Below, one piece after another: positions 1 to 6,693 of a stretch of 35,263 nt of DNA. Under the pieces are notes generated by a model. That model was not told the origin of the DNA, searched no databases, and worked only from the letters and a program-made list of their open reading frames with translations. The position numbers and the translations under genes are program-made. The DNA is taken from positions 1 through 35,263 of the forward strand of contig DJPV01000033.1 of NCBI GenBank assembly GCA_002437435.1, in the 5' to 3' direction. Origin of the DNA: Lachnospiraceae bacterium UBA6403 (lineage in GTDB: Bacteria > Bacillota > Clostridia > Lachnospirales > Lachnospiraceae). Each line of letters opens with the position of its first letter. Positions within the stretch are counted from its first letter, which is position 1.

Positions 1-120
1 ATTGCAAATAATAAATCGACGGCAGATTTCATGATTAATTCCAAATATATGGATCAGGAATATGACCATAAGGTTATCAATTTTAAGAAAAATATCAAAC
101 AGCGTGCGGAAACTTTATAA
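1..120 (+). CDS. C-terminal end of an unidentified protein (partial)
   Basis: An open frame runs from the first base of the window to a TAA at 118-120, giving 39 residues rich in Asn, Lys and Asp that end in ...KQRAETL. The 5' part lies outside the window. The fragment is hydrophilic with no motif I recognise, so no function is offered. It is followed by a 143-bp gap that holds an inverted repeat before the XRE regulator gene. Confidence 0.5.
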   Translation: MANNKSTADFMINSKYMDQEYDHKVINFKKNIKQRAETL

Positions 121-180
121 AACAGATAGAAAAATACGAAATAAATTCCACTTTCAGTTAGAAATTGCCCTATCAGGTTG

Positions 181-240
181 TTCTATAATGTGACCTTTTT
201 TGACAGAATACAAGAGTAGTTTTTGGTACACATTATAGAA
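181..240. promoter_or_regulatory. 12-bp inverted repeat with TATAAT in both arms, upstream of the XRE gene
   Basis: TTCTATAATGTG at 181-192 is repeated as its exact reverse complement CACATTATAGAA at 229-240, 36 bp apart. Each arm contains TATAAT, on the plus strand at 184-189 and on the minus strand at 232-237. A TTGACA lies between the arms at 200-205, without a good -10 at 16-18 bp. The position just before an XRE gene suggests an autoregulatory operator; that is inference. Confidence 0.45.
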
Positions 241-263
241 TAAACATAATTGGAGTGGACAAC

Positions 264-611
264 TTGGTAGGAATCGATAAAGAGATGTTTGGGCAACGTC
301 TTAGAGAGATCCGAAAGAAGCATGGGATGACTCAGGCTGAACTTGGAGAGAAGACCGGTCTTGCAGATAAATATATCAGCAGGATTGAGACAGGAAAGGC
401 AGATGTTTCCTTGGACTGTTTTGTAAAGCTGGTTAATGCATTTGATGTTCCCGCAGATTATTATCTTCAGGATAGTATAAACTTTGACTATAAGGTTGCG
501 GACGGAGAACTGGAGAAATATGTATCCTTTCAGCGATTTGGTACGGCAAAGACAGAACAGTTACTGGCGGTTCTTGATAAGCTGATCATGCTTATGGATG
601 TAACCAAATAG
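264..611 (+). CDS. XRE-family helix-turn-helix transcriptional regulator
   Basis: This is a small DNA-binding regulator of about 115 residues. An N-terminal Cro/CI-type HTH is clear (RLREIRKKHGMTQAELGEKTGLADKYISRIETGK, broken here: RLREIRKKHG, MTQAELGEKTG, YISRIETGK). A short C-terminal region ends in a leucine-rich helix. A GTG at 255 could extend the frame by three codons, but the only Shine-Dalgarno, GGAG at 252-255, overlaps it. The TTG at 264 sits eight bases after GGAG and is preferred; ATG at 285 is a third option. The gene is followed after 33 bp by a LytTR regulator and a GHKL kinase in the same direction, so the three may form one quorum-type regulatory unit. Confidence 0.85.
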   Translation: MVGIDKEMFGQRLREIRKKHGMTQAELGEKTGLADKYISRIETGKADVSLDCFVKLVNAFDVPADYYLQDSINFDYKVADGELEKYVSFQRFGTAKTEQLLAVLDKLIMLMDVTK

Positions 612-644
612 TCGGTGATCAGATAAATATAATAGGGGGGACAA

Positions 645-1367
645 ATGATACAGATAGCAATTTGTGATGATGATGTAGTTATGCTTGCAGATATGCGGAG
701 TGTAATTACACAACATATGGAACAGAAAAATCTTAATTATCAGCTGTTTTCTTATCCAAATGGGGAAGCGTTGTTGATGGGAACAGAAGATGCCGGAATG
801 TTTCATATTGTTTTTTTGGATATTGAATTAACAAGAATGGATGGGATTCGGGTAGCAGGAATACTACGGGAGAAATACCCATCCATTATTTTGATTTTTA
901 TATCTGCGTACAGCGAATATTATAGGGCAGCTTTTGATGTTCAGCCTTTTCAGTTTCTTGATAAGCCGGTCGCGGCAGACCGGCTTCTTCTAACATTAGA
1001 TCAAGTCTTAAAACGTGTTGTCAATGACACAGAGCTTTTGACGTTCTGTCAGAATCGAGTATATTATTCCATAAAAATTGGGGATATCATTTATCTGGAA
1101 AGCAACAGACGGATGATAACGGCTTTCTGCACCTCCGGTACATATGAATTTTATGATAAGCTGGAAAATCTTGAGGAATATCTGGGAAAACGACAGCAGA
1201 GGTTTGTCAGGATCCATCGTTCATTTCTCGTAAATACAAATCATATCCGAACGATTTCATATACTTGTGTAGGAATGAGCAATGGTGTCGAATTGATGAT
1301 CAGTCGGGATAAAAGAAATCGGGTGCGTGAGTACTATACAAAATGGCTGGAAGGAATGGATTTTTGA
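645..1367 (+). CDS. LytTR-family response regulator (AgrA/ComE-like)
   Basis: This is a two-component response regulator of 240 residues. The receiver domain shows the acidic cluster DDD at residues 8-10, the phospho-acceptor Asp at about 59 (FLDIEL), and the conserved Lys at about 107 (LDKPV). The C-terminal LytTR DNA-binding domain spans about 130-235, with DIIYLESNRR near its start and FVRIHRSFLVN in the core. The start ATG follows a strong AGGGGGGAC ribosome site. The 3' end overlaps the kinase gene. Proteins of this family usually bind pairs of short direct repeats and often answer secreted peptides. No peptide precursor gene was recognised nearby, so the inducing signal is unknown. Confidence 0.9.
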   Translation: MIQIAICDDDVVMLADMRSVITQHMEQKNLNYQLFSYPNGEALLMGTEDAGMFHIVFLDIELTRMDGIRVAGILREKYPSIILIFISAYSEYYRAAFDVQPFQFLDKPVAADRLLLTLDQVLKRVVNDTELLTFCQNRVYYSIKIGDIIYLESNRRMITAFCTSGTYEFYDKLENLEEYLGKRQQRFVRIHRSFLVNTNHIRTISYTCVGMSNGVELMISRDKRNRVREYYTKWLEGMDF

Positions 1368-2746
1368 TCTGGATGATCACGCTGGTGTCCGATCTGTTCT
1401 ATCTTTGGAATATAAGGTCTTTGGGGCATGCGTTATATCACCGGTCGAAATATAAAAGTATAATAGAGATCATGCTGGAAATTATATGGCTGTGTATCTA
1501 CTATATTATTTCTCATATGATATCAATATATAAAAATCTGATGTTTGTGAGTTTATTTCTTTTGTATCTTGTATTTTTTAAATTGCTTTTTGATGGTACG
1601 GAGAAAAAAGCTTTATTGACATCAATCTATCTTGTATTAATGCAGGTTATTGCAAAGATATGCATATGCTCTGAATTTATAGAGTATGGGTGGTTTGAAA
1701 AGGTAAAAGGGAGGGCAGCAGTCCCGATAGAGATGTATCGAATAATTCTTTCAAAACTGCTGGTGTGTCTGTTTATAAAGATCTATATTCTAATCTATAA
1801 ATTCTTACTTAATCGATATAATAACAGATTTCAACAAACTGAAACAAAAAAATTATTTATGGAAGCAGATAGACTGGATCATCATTTGTATTTTTATGAC
1901 TGGCTGGAGGCGGTTCTGATTCCGGGTATGTCCATGGTGATCATAGCAGTTTTTTTTACTGAAAATACTATGTATCAGGTGGTCTGGCTGGCTGTGTCTG
2001 TTTATGGTATCAATCTGATGGCACAGGATCTCTATATGAGAACTCGGCATGAGAGAAGTTCGGCAGTATTTGTCTGGAATATTCAGAGACAGGCAGAACA
2101 GTATCGCACATATTGTCATTCACTTGGTGAGGCGTGGGAGAGAAACAGGCGTTTTCGTCATGATCTGAAGAAGCAGTATATGTTGGAACGTATTTATCTG
2201 GAACAGGGTGAATATGGGAAATTGGAACAGGAATATGACCGGGTGATTCAGATTACTTCATCAAAAGAGGTTATAAGTGGTCATATCATGACGGATGCCA
2301 TTTTGTCCTGCAAGAGATCGGAAGCGGATCAGCGGCAGATTGGACTTACAGTGGAGACATCTATACCTGCAGATCTGGCTATCAGTGATTATCATCTGAA
2401 TATGCTTCTGGGCAATGTGCTGGATAACGCGATACGTCATACCGGACAGGGAGGACAGGTTTGGATCAAGATGATCTATGACCGGGAAAATCTTTTGATC
2501 CACTGTAAAAATACTGTTGATGGATATGAAAATGCATCGATAGATTCCGGGATACCTGTTGAAAAAGCAGAGACATTTATTCCGGGCATAAAGAATGGAG
2601 CAGCAAATCTGGACATGCATGGAATCGGACTTCATATTATGCGGGAAATAGTTGCATATTATAATGGAACAATGGATATAAAAAAGACGAAATGCGAGTA
2701 CATTGTAATGATAATTTTGGAGCTTACTTACCAAAAGTTACATTGA
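1364..2746 (+). CDS. GHKL-domain sensor histidine kinase (AgrC-like)
   Basis: This is a membrane sensor kinase of about 460 residues, partner of the preceding LytTR regulator. The N-terminal half has several hydrophobic segments (about five to six membrane helices). The dimerisation/H-box is RRFRHDLKKQY, the N-box LLGNVLDNAIRHT, and the G-box MHGIGLHIMREIV, typical of the HPK10/AgrC class. The frame can open at ATG 1343, but that codon has no Shine-Dalgarno. TTG at 1364 overlaps the upstream stop (TTGA) and follows GGAAGGA at 1349-1355 by eight bases, so it is preferred; ATG 1373 is also possible. It acts by autophosphorylation at the inner membrane and phosphotransfer to the regulator. Confidence 0.88.
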   Translation: MIWMITLVSDLFYLWNIRSLGHALYHRSKYKSIIEIMLEIIWLCIYYIISHMISIYKNLMFVSLFLLYLVFFKLLFDGTEKKALLTSIYLVLMQVIAKICICSEFIEYGWFEKVKGRAAVPIEMYRIILSKLLVCLFIKIYILIYKFLLNRYNNRFQQTETKKLFMEADRLDHHLYFYDWLEAVLIPGMSMVIIAVFFTENTMYQVVWLAVSVYGINLMAQDLYMRTRHERSSAVFVWNIQRQAEQYRTYCHSLGEAWERNRRFRHDLKKQYMLERIYLEQGEYGKLEQEYDRVIQITSSKEVISGHIMTDAILSCKRSEADQRQIGLTVETSIPADLAISDYHLNMLLGNVLDNAIRHTGQGGQVWIKMIYDRENLLIHCKNTVDGYENASIDSGIPVEKAETFIPGIKNGAANLDMHGIGLHIMREIVAYYNGTMDIKKTKCEYIVMIILELTYQKLH

Positions 2747-2974
2747 GACATACCATTTATTACATTTGTGATAAAAATGTCCCTTTTTTGTGTATAGTGT
2801 GGGTATCGGCAGATATGAAAGGCTGTCGGAGAAAACAGATGAAAAGGAGGGTAGTCGGACATATACAGATAACGGCTGGCAGACATTTGTAATTTCAGTA
2901 TTCAGGCGCCGGATACAGGAAAAAATGGACTGCACAGGTATGTAAAATTAAAAATTCATAAGATGTCAAAATGG

Positions 2975-3007
2975 GCAGTACAGGCTGTGTTATACGGACT
3001 GTACTGC
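2975..3007. terminator. 9-bp stem-loop between convergent kinase and ylmH genes
   Basis: GCAGTACAG at 2975-2983 pairs perfectly with CTGTACTGC at 2999-3007 across a 15-nt loop. The plus side is followed by TTGTTATATAT and the minus side by a pyrimidine-poor stretch, so neither U-tract is strong. Its location between two convergent genes suggests a bidirectional terminator. Confidence 0.45.
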
Positions 3008-3024
3008 TTGTTATATATATGTGT

Positions 3025-3804
3025 CTACACATATCGTTCCAGAGTGATGTAGATACGCCCTTTCCGTGTCTCTTTGCCACAGCTCTTATAGATGAATTTG
3101 CCGTAGCCGCGGATGGAGAAAGTGTCGTCCGGTTTTAGTGTGTAACTGTTATTTTCCAGAACACGGTTGTTGAGAAAGACTTTTTTCTCCCGAAACAGTA
3201 TAACAGTCTGGCTTCTGGATAACCTGGTAATAGCGGCAATCACAGCGTCGATTCGCTCGGATGCGGCGATGCATTGACATTCTTCAAGAGTAGGGGTGAT
3301 GTCAGGAAGATCTGAGTCCGGACATGGGATACAGCGGATGGTTGTGTGTTTAATGCGGGTTAGATTCTCGGAAATATAGTCAGCGATAGAAGACACACAG
3401 AAGACATAGGCTGTGTTACGGATTCCGCTTCTGGACGATTCTTTCATGATGATGTCGCCGGTCATCTCACGTTCAATGCCAAGATTCATCAGAGAACCCA
3501 GAACATCCCGGTGGGTCAGCTCGTCTGAAAATTTGTCCAGTAATGGTGTGATCTGAAGTATGGTGATCGGAAATGGAAGTTCGTATCCGGTCATATCTTC
3601 TGATCCAAAGCGGATCATCACACGGTCACATCCTTCCCGGCCGCCGAAAATCTGATATGGTACATGGCTGATGTCTGGCAGGATGGAATAGAAAACGTCC
3701 AGATCGGATGCAGACAGAAAATTCGTAAAAGTATAGATATTCTTCTGGTAGGCTTTATTTGCGAGATCCCTGAAACGTCCCTGTAATAATGAATCTGTAT
3801 TCAT
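3025..3804 (-). CDS. ylmH: YlmH-type S4 RNA-binding protein
   Basis: This protein of about 259 residues matches the YlmH family, a cytoplasmic RNA-binding protein linked in Firmicutes to ribosome function and the division gene cluster. The C-terminal S4 domain is visible (SRSQTVILFREKKVFLNNR, then DTFSIRGYGKF). The central region has the family pattern with FGGREGCDRVMIRFG. The open frame extends further upstream, but AGGAGG lies eight to nine bases before ATG 3802-3804 (MNTDSLLQGRF), and the length then fits the family, so the longer start is rejected. It stands alone here rather than beside sepF/ylmG, so its usual division-cluster context is absent. Confidence 0.85.
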   Translation of the reverse strand: MNTDSLLQGRFRDLANKAYQKNIYTFTNFLSASDLDVFYSILPDISHVPYQIFGGREGCDRVMIRFGSEDMTGYELPFPITILQITPLLDKFSDELTHRDVLGSLMNLGIEREMTGDIIMKESSRSGIRNTAYVFCVSSIADYISENLTRIKHTTIRCIPCPDSDLPDITPTLEECQCIAASERIDAVIAAITRLSRSQTVILFREKKVFLNNRVLENNSYTLKPDDTFSIRGYGKFIYKSCGKETRKGRIYITLERYV

Positions 3805-3994
3805 GTTATAGTCCTCCTGTTCGGGTGTGATGTGTGATGTCTGATCTGTAAATTCTATGTAGCATGATAGAATTATTGGGATAATTTGTAAAGGGGACAT
3901 GACCAGAAATGGTTGGTTTTCTAAGCAAATAGTTAGCAGAAGTTGAAAATGAACGAAGCAATTACACCAGAATCTTAACTTTTTTGAAATATTC

Positions 3995-4023
3995 TTGACA
4001 AAATCTTTACAAACGTATATATT
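3995..4023 (+). promoter_or_regulatory. Consensus sigma-A promoter for a candidate small RNA
   Basis: TTGACA at 3995-4000 is followed after 17 bp by TATATT at 4018-4023, a near-consensus vegetative promoter. No gene of convincing size lies downstream for almost 1 kb, whereas a strong intrinsic terminator is found about 120 nt further on. Confidence 0.65.
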
Positions 4024-4029
4024 GTGTAA

Positions 4030-4152
4030 AGCGTCTGGCGCGATAGAAGAGGATTCCAAACACGGGGTCAGTAAGATTGTGACAGACGTTATATAATTGC
4101 ATGGTATTTTTTTCGAAAGATGAGGAGTTCAGTTTTGAGCTCCTTTTTCTTT
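4030..4152 (+). ncRNA. Candidate structured small RNA (about 120 nt)
   Basis: The segment lies between a consensus promoter and a strong terminator and has no credible ORF. It can fold into a closing helix: AGCGTCTG at 4030-4037 pairs with CAGACGTT at 4083-4090, with one G-U. Inside this, GATTCC at 4052-4057 can pair with GGGGTC around an A-rich loop. I do not recognise it as 6S, SRP or a known riboswitch. It could also be an attenuated leader, but no downstream gene follows. Confidence 0.45.
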
Positions 4153-4154
4153 AT
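4123..4154 (+). terminator. Rho-independent terminator of the candidate small RNA
   Basis: AGGAGTTCA at 4123-4131 pairs with TGAGCTCCT at 4136-4144 (nine pairs, one G-U) around a GTTT loop, followed by TTTTCTTTAT. Confidence 0.75.
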
Positions 4155-4495
4155 ATCTGATAGAGAAATTCGGACATTGATGTTTACCGGATTTTATTTT
4201 CTGAGAAGAAAAAATACAAACGCTGCGCGACATAAAAAAGTATTCTGAACAAAAAAATGGCATTTTTCACAATATTTTCAAATTTTTGCTGCTGTAAAAA
4301 ATCGTAAAATGTCAAAAAATTTCGTACGAAAATCGAATTATGATTGATTGAATTTGGTTGTTTGAGTAAAGAAGTAGTAAATTTGACAAAATAAGGTGGG
4401 CAAAATCAGTCAAAATATTCACAAATATTTCATTTTTAGTAAAATTTGTGCAAAAAGCACCATAAAACCTGAAAAACTTTATTTATTATGCAATA
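4151..4495. other. AT-rich gene-poor stretch
   Basis: This stretch is very A/T-rich with many A- and T-tracts. A short open frame of about 60 codons starting at GTG 4396 is composed of AT-biased residues (Ile, Lys, Tyr, Asn), lacks a convincing ribosome site, and is not called as a gene. Nothing else is recognised. Confidence 0.5.
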
Positions 4496-4524
4496 TTTAC
4501 AAATTTGAAATGATTTGTTATCAT
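4496..4524 (+). promoter_or_regulatory. Promoter of the C-tract hairpin transcript
   Basis: TTTACA at 4496-4501 is followed after 17 bp by TATCAT at 4519-4524, with an upstream TG forming an extended -10. Predicted transcription starts near 4531 and reads into the hairpin region. Confidence 0.5.
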
Positions 4525-4530
4525 AGCATC

Positions 4531-4780
4531 ATAAGAGATGGAACAACAAACATCTTGATAAAAGTTACTACATCGTAGTAAACTAAAAGACAGACAATTA
4601 CTTAACATTTGAATAGATATGATGGAGGATTCCCAATGCACGAATTCGTATAATCCCTATATTACGATGTAATGTACCCCATAACCCCCAAACCCCCCCA
4701 AACCCCCCCTTTTTTTGGAATCCTCCATGACCTCTCCTTTAAGAATGAGCCTCAGCAATATTAATTGCTGGGGCTCAAGC
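4531..4780 (+). ncRNA. Candidate regulatory RNA with buried ribosome site, C-tracts and two stem-loops
   Basis: The predicted transcript contains a small hairpin (TTACTAC 4565-4571 with GTAGTAA 4575-4581). It then has a 12-bp perfect helix, ATGGAGGATTCC 4622-4633 with GGAATCCTCCAT 4717-4728. The enclosed loop holds C4, C5, C7 and C7 tracts (4677-4709) and then T7. A 13-bp stem follows, GAGCCTCAGCAAT 4747-4759 with ATTGCTGGGGCTC 4764-4776. GGAGG at 4624-4628 lies seven bases before ATG 4636, which opens a five-codon frame (MHEFV). After that TAA the same frame stays open for 36 more codons (SLYYDVMYPITPKPP...). Whether this is a leader peptide, a broken small gene or a non-coding RNA cannot be decided here. 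Confidence 0.4.
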
Positions 4781-4994
4781 CCTTTCTATAATTAATTTCC
4801 CTAAAAATTTTTATCTATGATGTTTCTATACATAATTTCAATTTCACCCAGATTTTTATTTATGATTAATAGATATAGCAGCCTGAATGGTATAAATCTA
4901 TCGCTGGATGTAGATACTCTTTTATAAGAAAAGAGGGTTGAAACGGTTTTGTGGGCTGTAAAAGTTTCTTTTTATATGAAAAGAGGTTTTAGGT

Positions 4995-5237
4995 ATGTTA
5001 TTTCATAGAAAAAACAGAGCCGGAGATCAGGAATATCCGGGCGCGCAACAGGGAAGAAAGCATGATATGGATAAGAAACGCCATTTGGGCAGGAAACGGA
5101 AAAAAGTGGATGCGGTTCAGGCAGAGCTGATGGAGCATTATCAAGATTATATGGAAGAATTTGCGGATGAGTTGTCGGTGTATGGGGTTATACAGGAGAT
5201 GGAGAAAGACAGGGAAATGCTGGAGGATGAGCGGTAG
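4995..5237 (+). CDS. Small highly charged hypothetical protein
   Basis: This is an 80-residue protein with no recognised domain. The N-terminal half is strongly basic (HRKNR, GRKHDMDKKRHLGRKRKK). The C-terminal half is acidic and probably helical (QAELMEHYQDYMEEFADEL ... MEKDREMLEDER), suggesting a short coiled coil. No signal peptide or membrane segment is seen. AGAGG lies upstream of ATG 4995 at a slightly long spacing. The next gene, a broken LanC-like frame, starts 29 bases after its stop, so they may once have formed an operon. It could be a spurious frame, but codon use and an appropriate start support a real gene. Confidence 0.5.
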   Translation: MLFHRKNRAGDQEYPGAQQGRKHDMDKKRHLGRKRKKVDAVQAELMEHYQDYMEEFADELSVYGVIQEMEKDREMLEDER

Positions 5238-5266
5238 TTTGCCTGATTCGCATATGAGACGAAGAT

Positions 5267-5748
5267 ATGGCAAAGTTGATTACACCTGAGATTTTTCAGA
5301 AGAATACAGCAGAAGATTATTTAAAGGCGGCGATCGATACGGCGGAATGGATCGATACGCTGGCAATTAAGACGGAGTATCGGGATTATGTATTATATGT
5401 TGCGGATGTCCTGCTTGAAGCGGCAGTAGGAGATGAAAACGGACGGCTGATCCCATATCAGGATCATCCCGTAACAGATCCGACATATGACAAATATTAT
5501 CTCAGTACATGTCATGGCCCGGTTGGAAGTACGCTGGCATTTCGTGAATTATATGAGATTACCGGACACCGGGACTTCGTACCTGGTATGACAGTTGGTG
5601 GAGAACGATCCCGACCAGAGTTGTCAGTTATCCGGGACTGTATGTCGGTGTGGCAGGCTGTGCATCCTCTTTGCTTCGTACCTATGCGGTGCTCACAGGT
5701 AAGAAACTGACCAACCTGTACGAATATCATTTCTTTGAGAAGTTTTAA
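5267..5748 (+). pseudogene. LanC-like cyclase-fold protein, internally deleted and frameshifted
   Basis: The first frame (5267-5710) encodes a LanC-like repeat with DYVLYVADVLLEAA followed by STCHGPVGSTLAFRELYEITGHRDF, where CHG resembles a LanC zinc-ligand motif. After about 5580 the similarity moves to another frame ending at TAA 5746-5748. That frame reads TWYDSWWRTIPTRVVSYPG, then LYVGVAGCASSLLRTYA and ...YHFFEKF, which looks like the C-terminal repeat of the same fold. Intact LanC-like proteins are usually around 350-400 residues; only about 160 remain. The simplest reading is loss of the central repeats with a frame change at the junction. The original enzyme would be a lanthionine-cyclase-type or related glycan-associated protein; which is unclear. 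Confidence 0.6.
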
Positions 5749-5761
5749 AAATGTATATAGA

Positions 5762-6583
5762 TTATGCTTCTATGGCTACAGTGATCTCGGTAATGTAGTC
5801 TTGCGGATCTTCGGCTGTGAAGCTGTCTATAACATTGTGCTCCAGATATTCAGAAGAAGTATGGATGTTGTGTTCATGTTTATAGGCTATCAGGCGGTCG
5901 TATGTGACGCCGATCGTATCCCAGTGACCGGTGTGGTAGGCGGTGAGATATTTTCCGGCGGGCAGAGTATGAACCTGAAGCCCGTAAGGCTTGTTGTCCA
6001 ATAACAGGGCGACATTATCATAGATAGCATATTTGCCTGATTCGATATGGGAAGCGTGCTGGAAATATGCCATATCATAATCATTTTTAAATGTAGAACC
6101 GACCGTTAGCAGAAGGTTGATCAGGTCATCGGTCTTCCGATACAGTTCAGCATCTGTAGCGGTCGGTGCTTCTGCATAGAGATAGTAGCGTTCCGGATAA
6201 TCAGCAATAAAGATGGCTGCCGGATCGATCTGCATAGCGAAATGGATCTTGCTCTTTTGCTGTGAGATCCATTTTTCCATGGATCGTAATTTGGCAATCT
6301 CCGTATTGATCTGATGTTCACGTTCTTCTAATAAATGGAGCATCTTAGCCGGATCACGGTTAGCAAGCTGCTGTTTGATCTCCTTTAATGGCATACCGAG
6401 GTCTTTTAACAGAAGGATGGTGTCAAGGATCTCAGTCTGATAGACCGAATAATAGCGGTAGCCATTTGGCTGGGTAATCTCCGGCTGAAATAAACCGATT
6501 TCATCGTAATGAAACAGGGTTTCCTTCGTTATTCGCATGATCTTTGCGAATTCACCGGTCGTCATATATATCTTTTTATTCAT
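5762..6583 (-). CDS. MerR-family transcriptional regulator with effector-binding C-terminus
   Basis: This is a 273-residue regulator divergent from a MATE efflux pump. The N-terminus is a MerR HTH (MTTGEFAKIMRITKETLFHYDEIGLFQPE, broken as MTTGEFAKIMRITKE and LFHYDEIGLFQPE), followed by the usual NGYRYYS wing and a coiled-coil dimerisation helix up to about residue 120. The C-terminal half resembles the GyrI-like/BltR multidrug-binding fold (LPAGKYLTAYHTGHWD). AAGGAAAT precedes ATG 6583. The palindrome at 6617-6637 between the two genes is the likely operator. Known relatives (BmrR, BltR) activate an adjacent pump on binding cationic drugs; the same role is inferred here. Confidence 0.88.
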   Translation of the reverse strand: MNKKIYMTTGEFAKIMRITKETLFHYDEIGLFQPEITQPNGYRYYSVYQTEILDTILLLKDLGMPLKEIKQQLANRDPAKMLHLLEEREHQINTEIAKLRSMEKWISQQKSKIHFAMQIDPAAIFIADYPERYYLYAEAPTATDAELYRKTDDLINLLLTVGSTFKNDYDMAYFQHASHIESGKYAIYDNVALLLDNKPYGLQVHTLPAGKYLTAYHTGHWDTIGVTYDRLIAYKHEHNIHTSSEYLEHNVIDSFTAEDPQDYITEITVAIEA

Positions 6584-6613
6584 ATGGATTTCCTTTCATT
6601 TTAAAACTTACAC

Positions 6614-6644
6614 TTGACTATAGGGTTACCCTATAGTATATGCT
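6614..6644 (+). promoter_or_regulatory. MerR-type operator/promoter of the MATE gene
   Basis: TTGACT at 6614-6619 and TATGCT at 6639-6644 are 19 bp apart, the long spacing typical of MerR-activated promoters; a TATATG at 17 bp is an alternative. ACTATAGGG 6617-6625 and CCCTATAGT 6629-6637 form a perfect palindrome with a 3-bp centre lying between the two hexamers. Confidence 0.8.
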
Positions 6645-6693
6645 TGGCTTTGTCAATCAGAAAAGTGTTATAAAACGGAGAGGACTTGTTAAA

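Noticed and set aside
181..240. Terminal inverted repeats of a mobile element
   Set aside because: Arms are only 12 bp and 36 bp apart with promoter-like content and no transposase; an operator is simpler.
2692..2892. 66-codon plus-strand frame overlapping the kinase 3' end
   Set aside because: It is a shifted-frame shadow of the kinase gene; only a 25-codon internal part lies outside it and has no good ribosome site.
3805..4059. 85-residue N-terminal extension of ylmH
   Set aside because: The extension is AT-biased and unlike the family; AGGAGG precedes ATG 3802-3804, which restores the normal length.
4396..4578. 60-codon plus-strand frame in the AT-rich gap
   Set aside because: GTG start without a convincing ribosome site, AT-driven composition, and overlap with a predicted promoter; no family resemblance.
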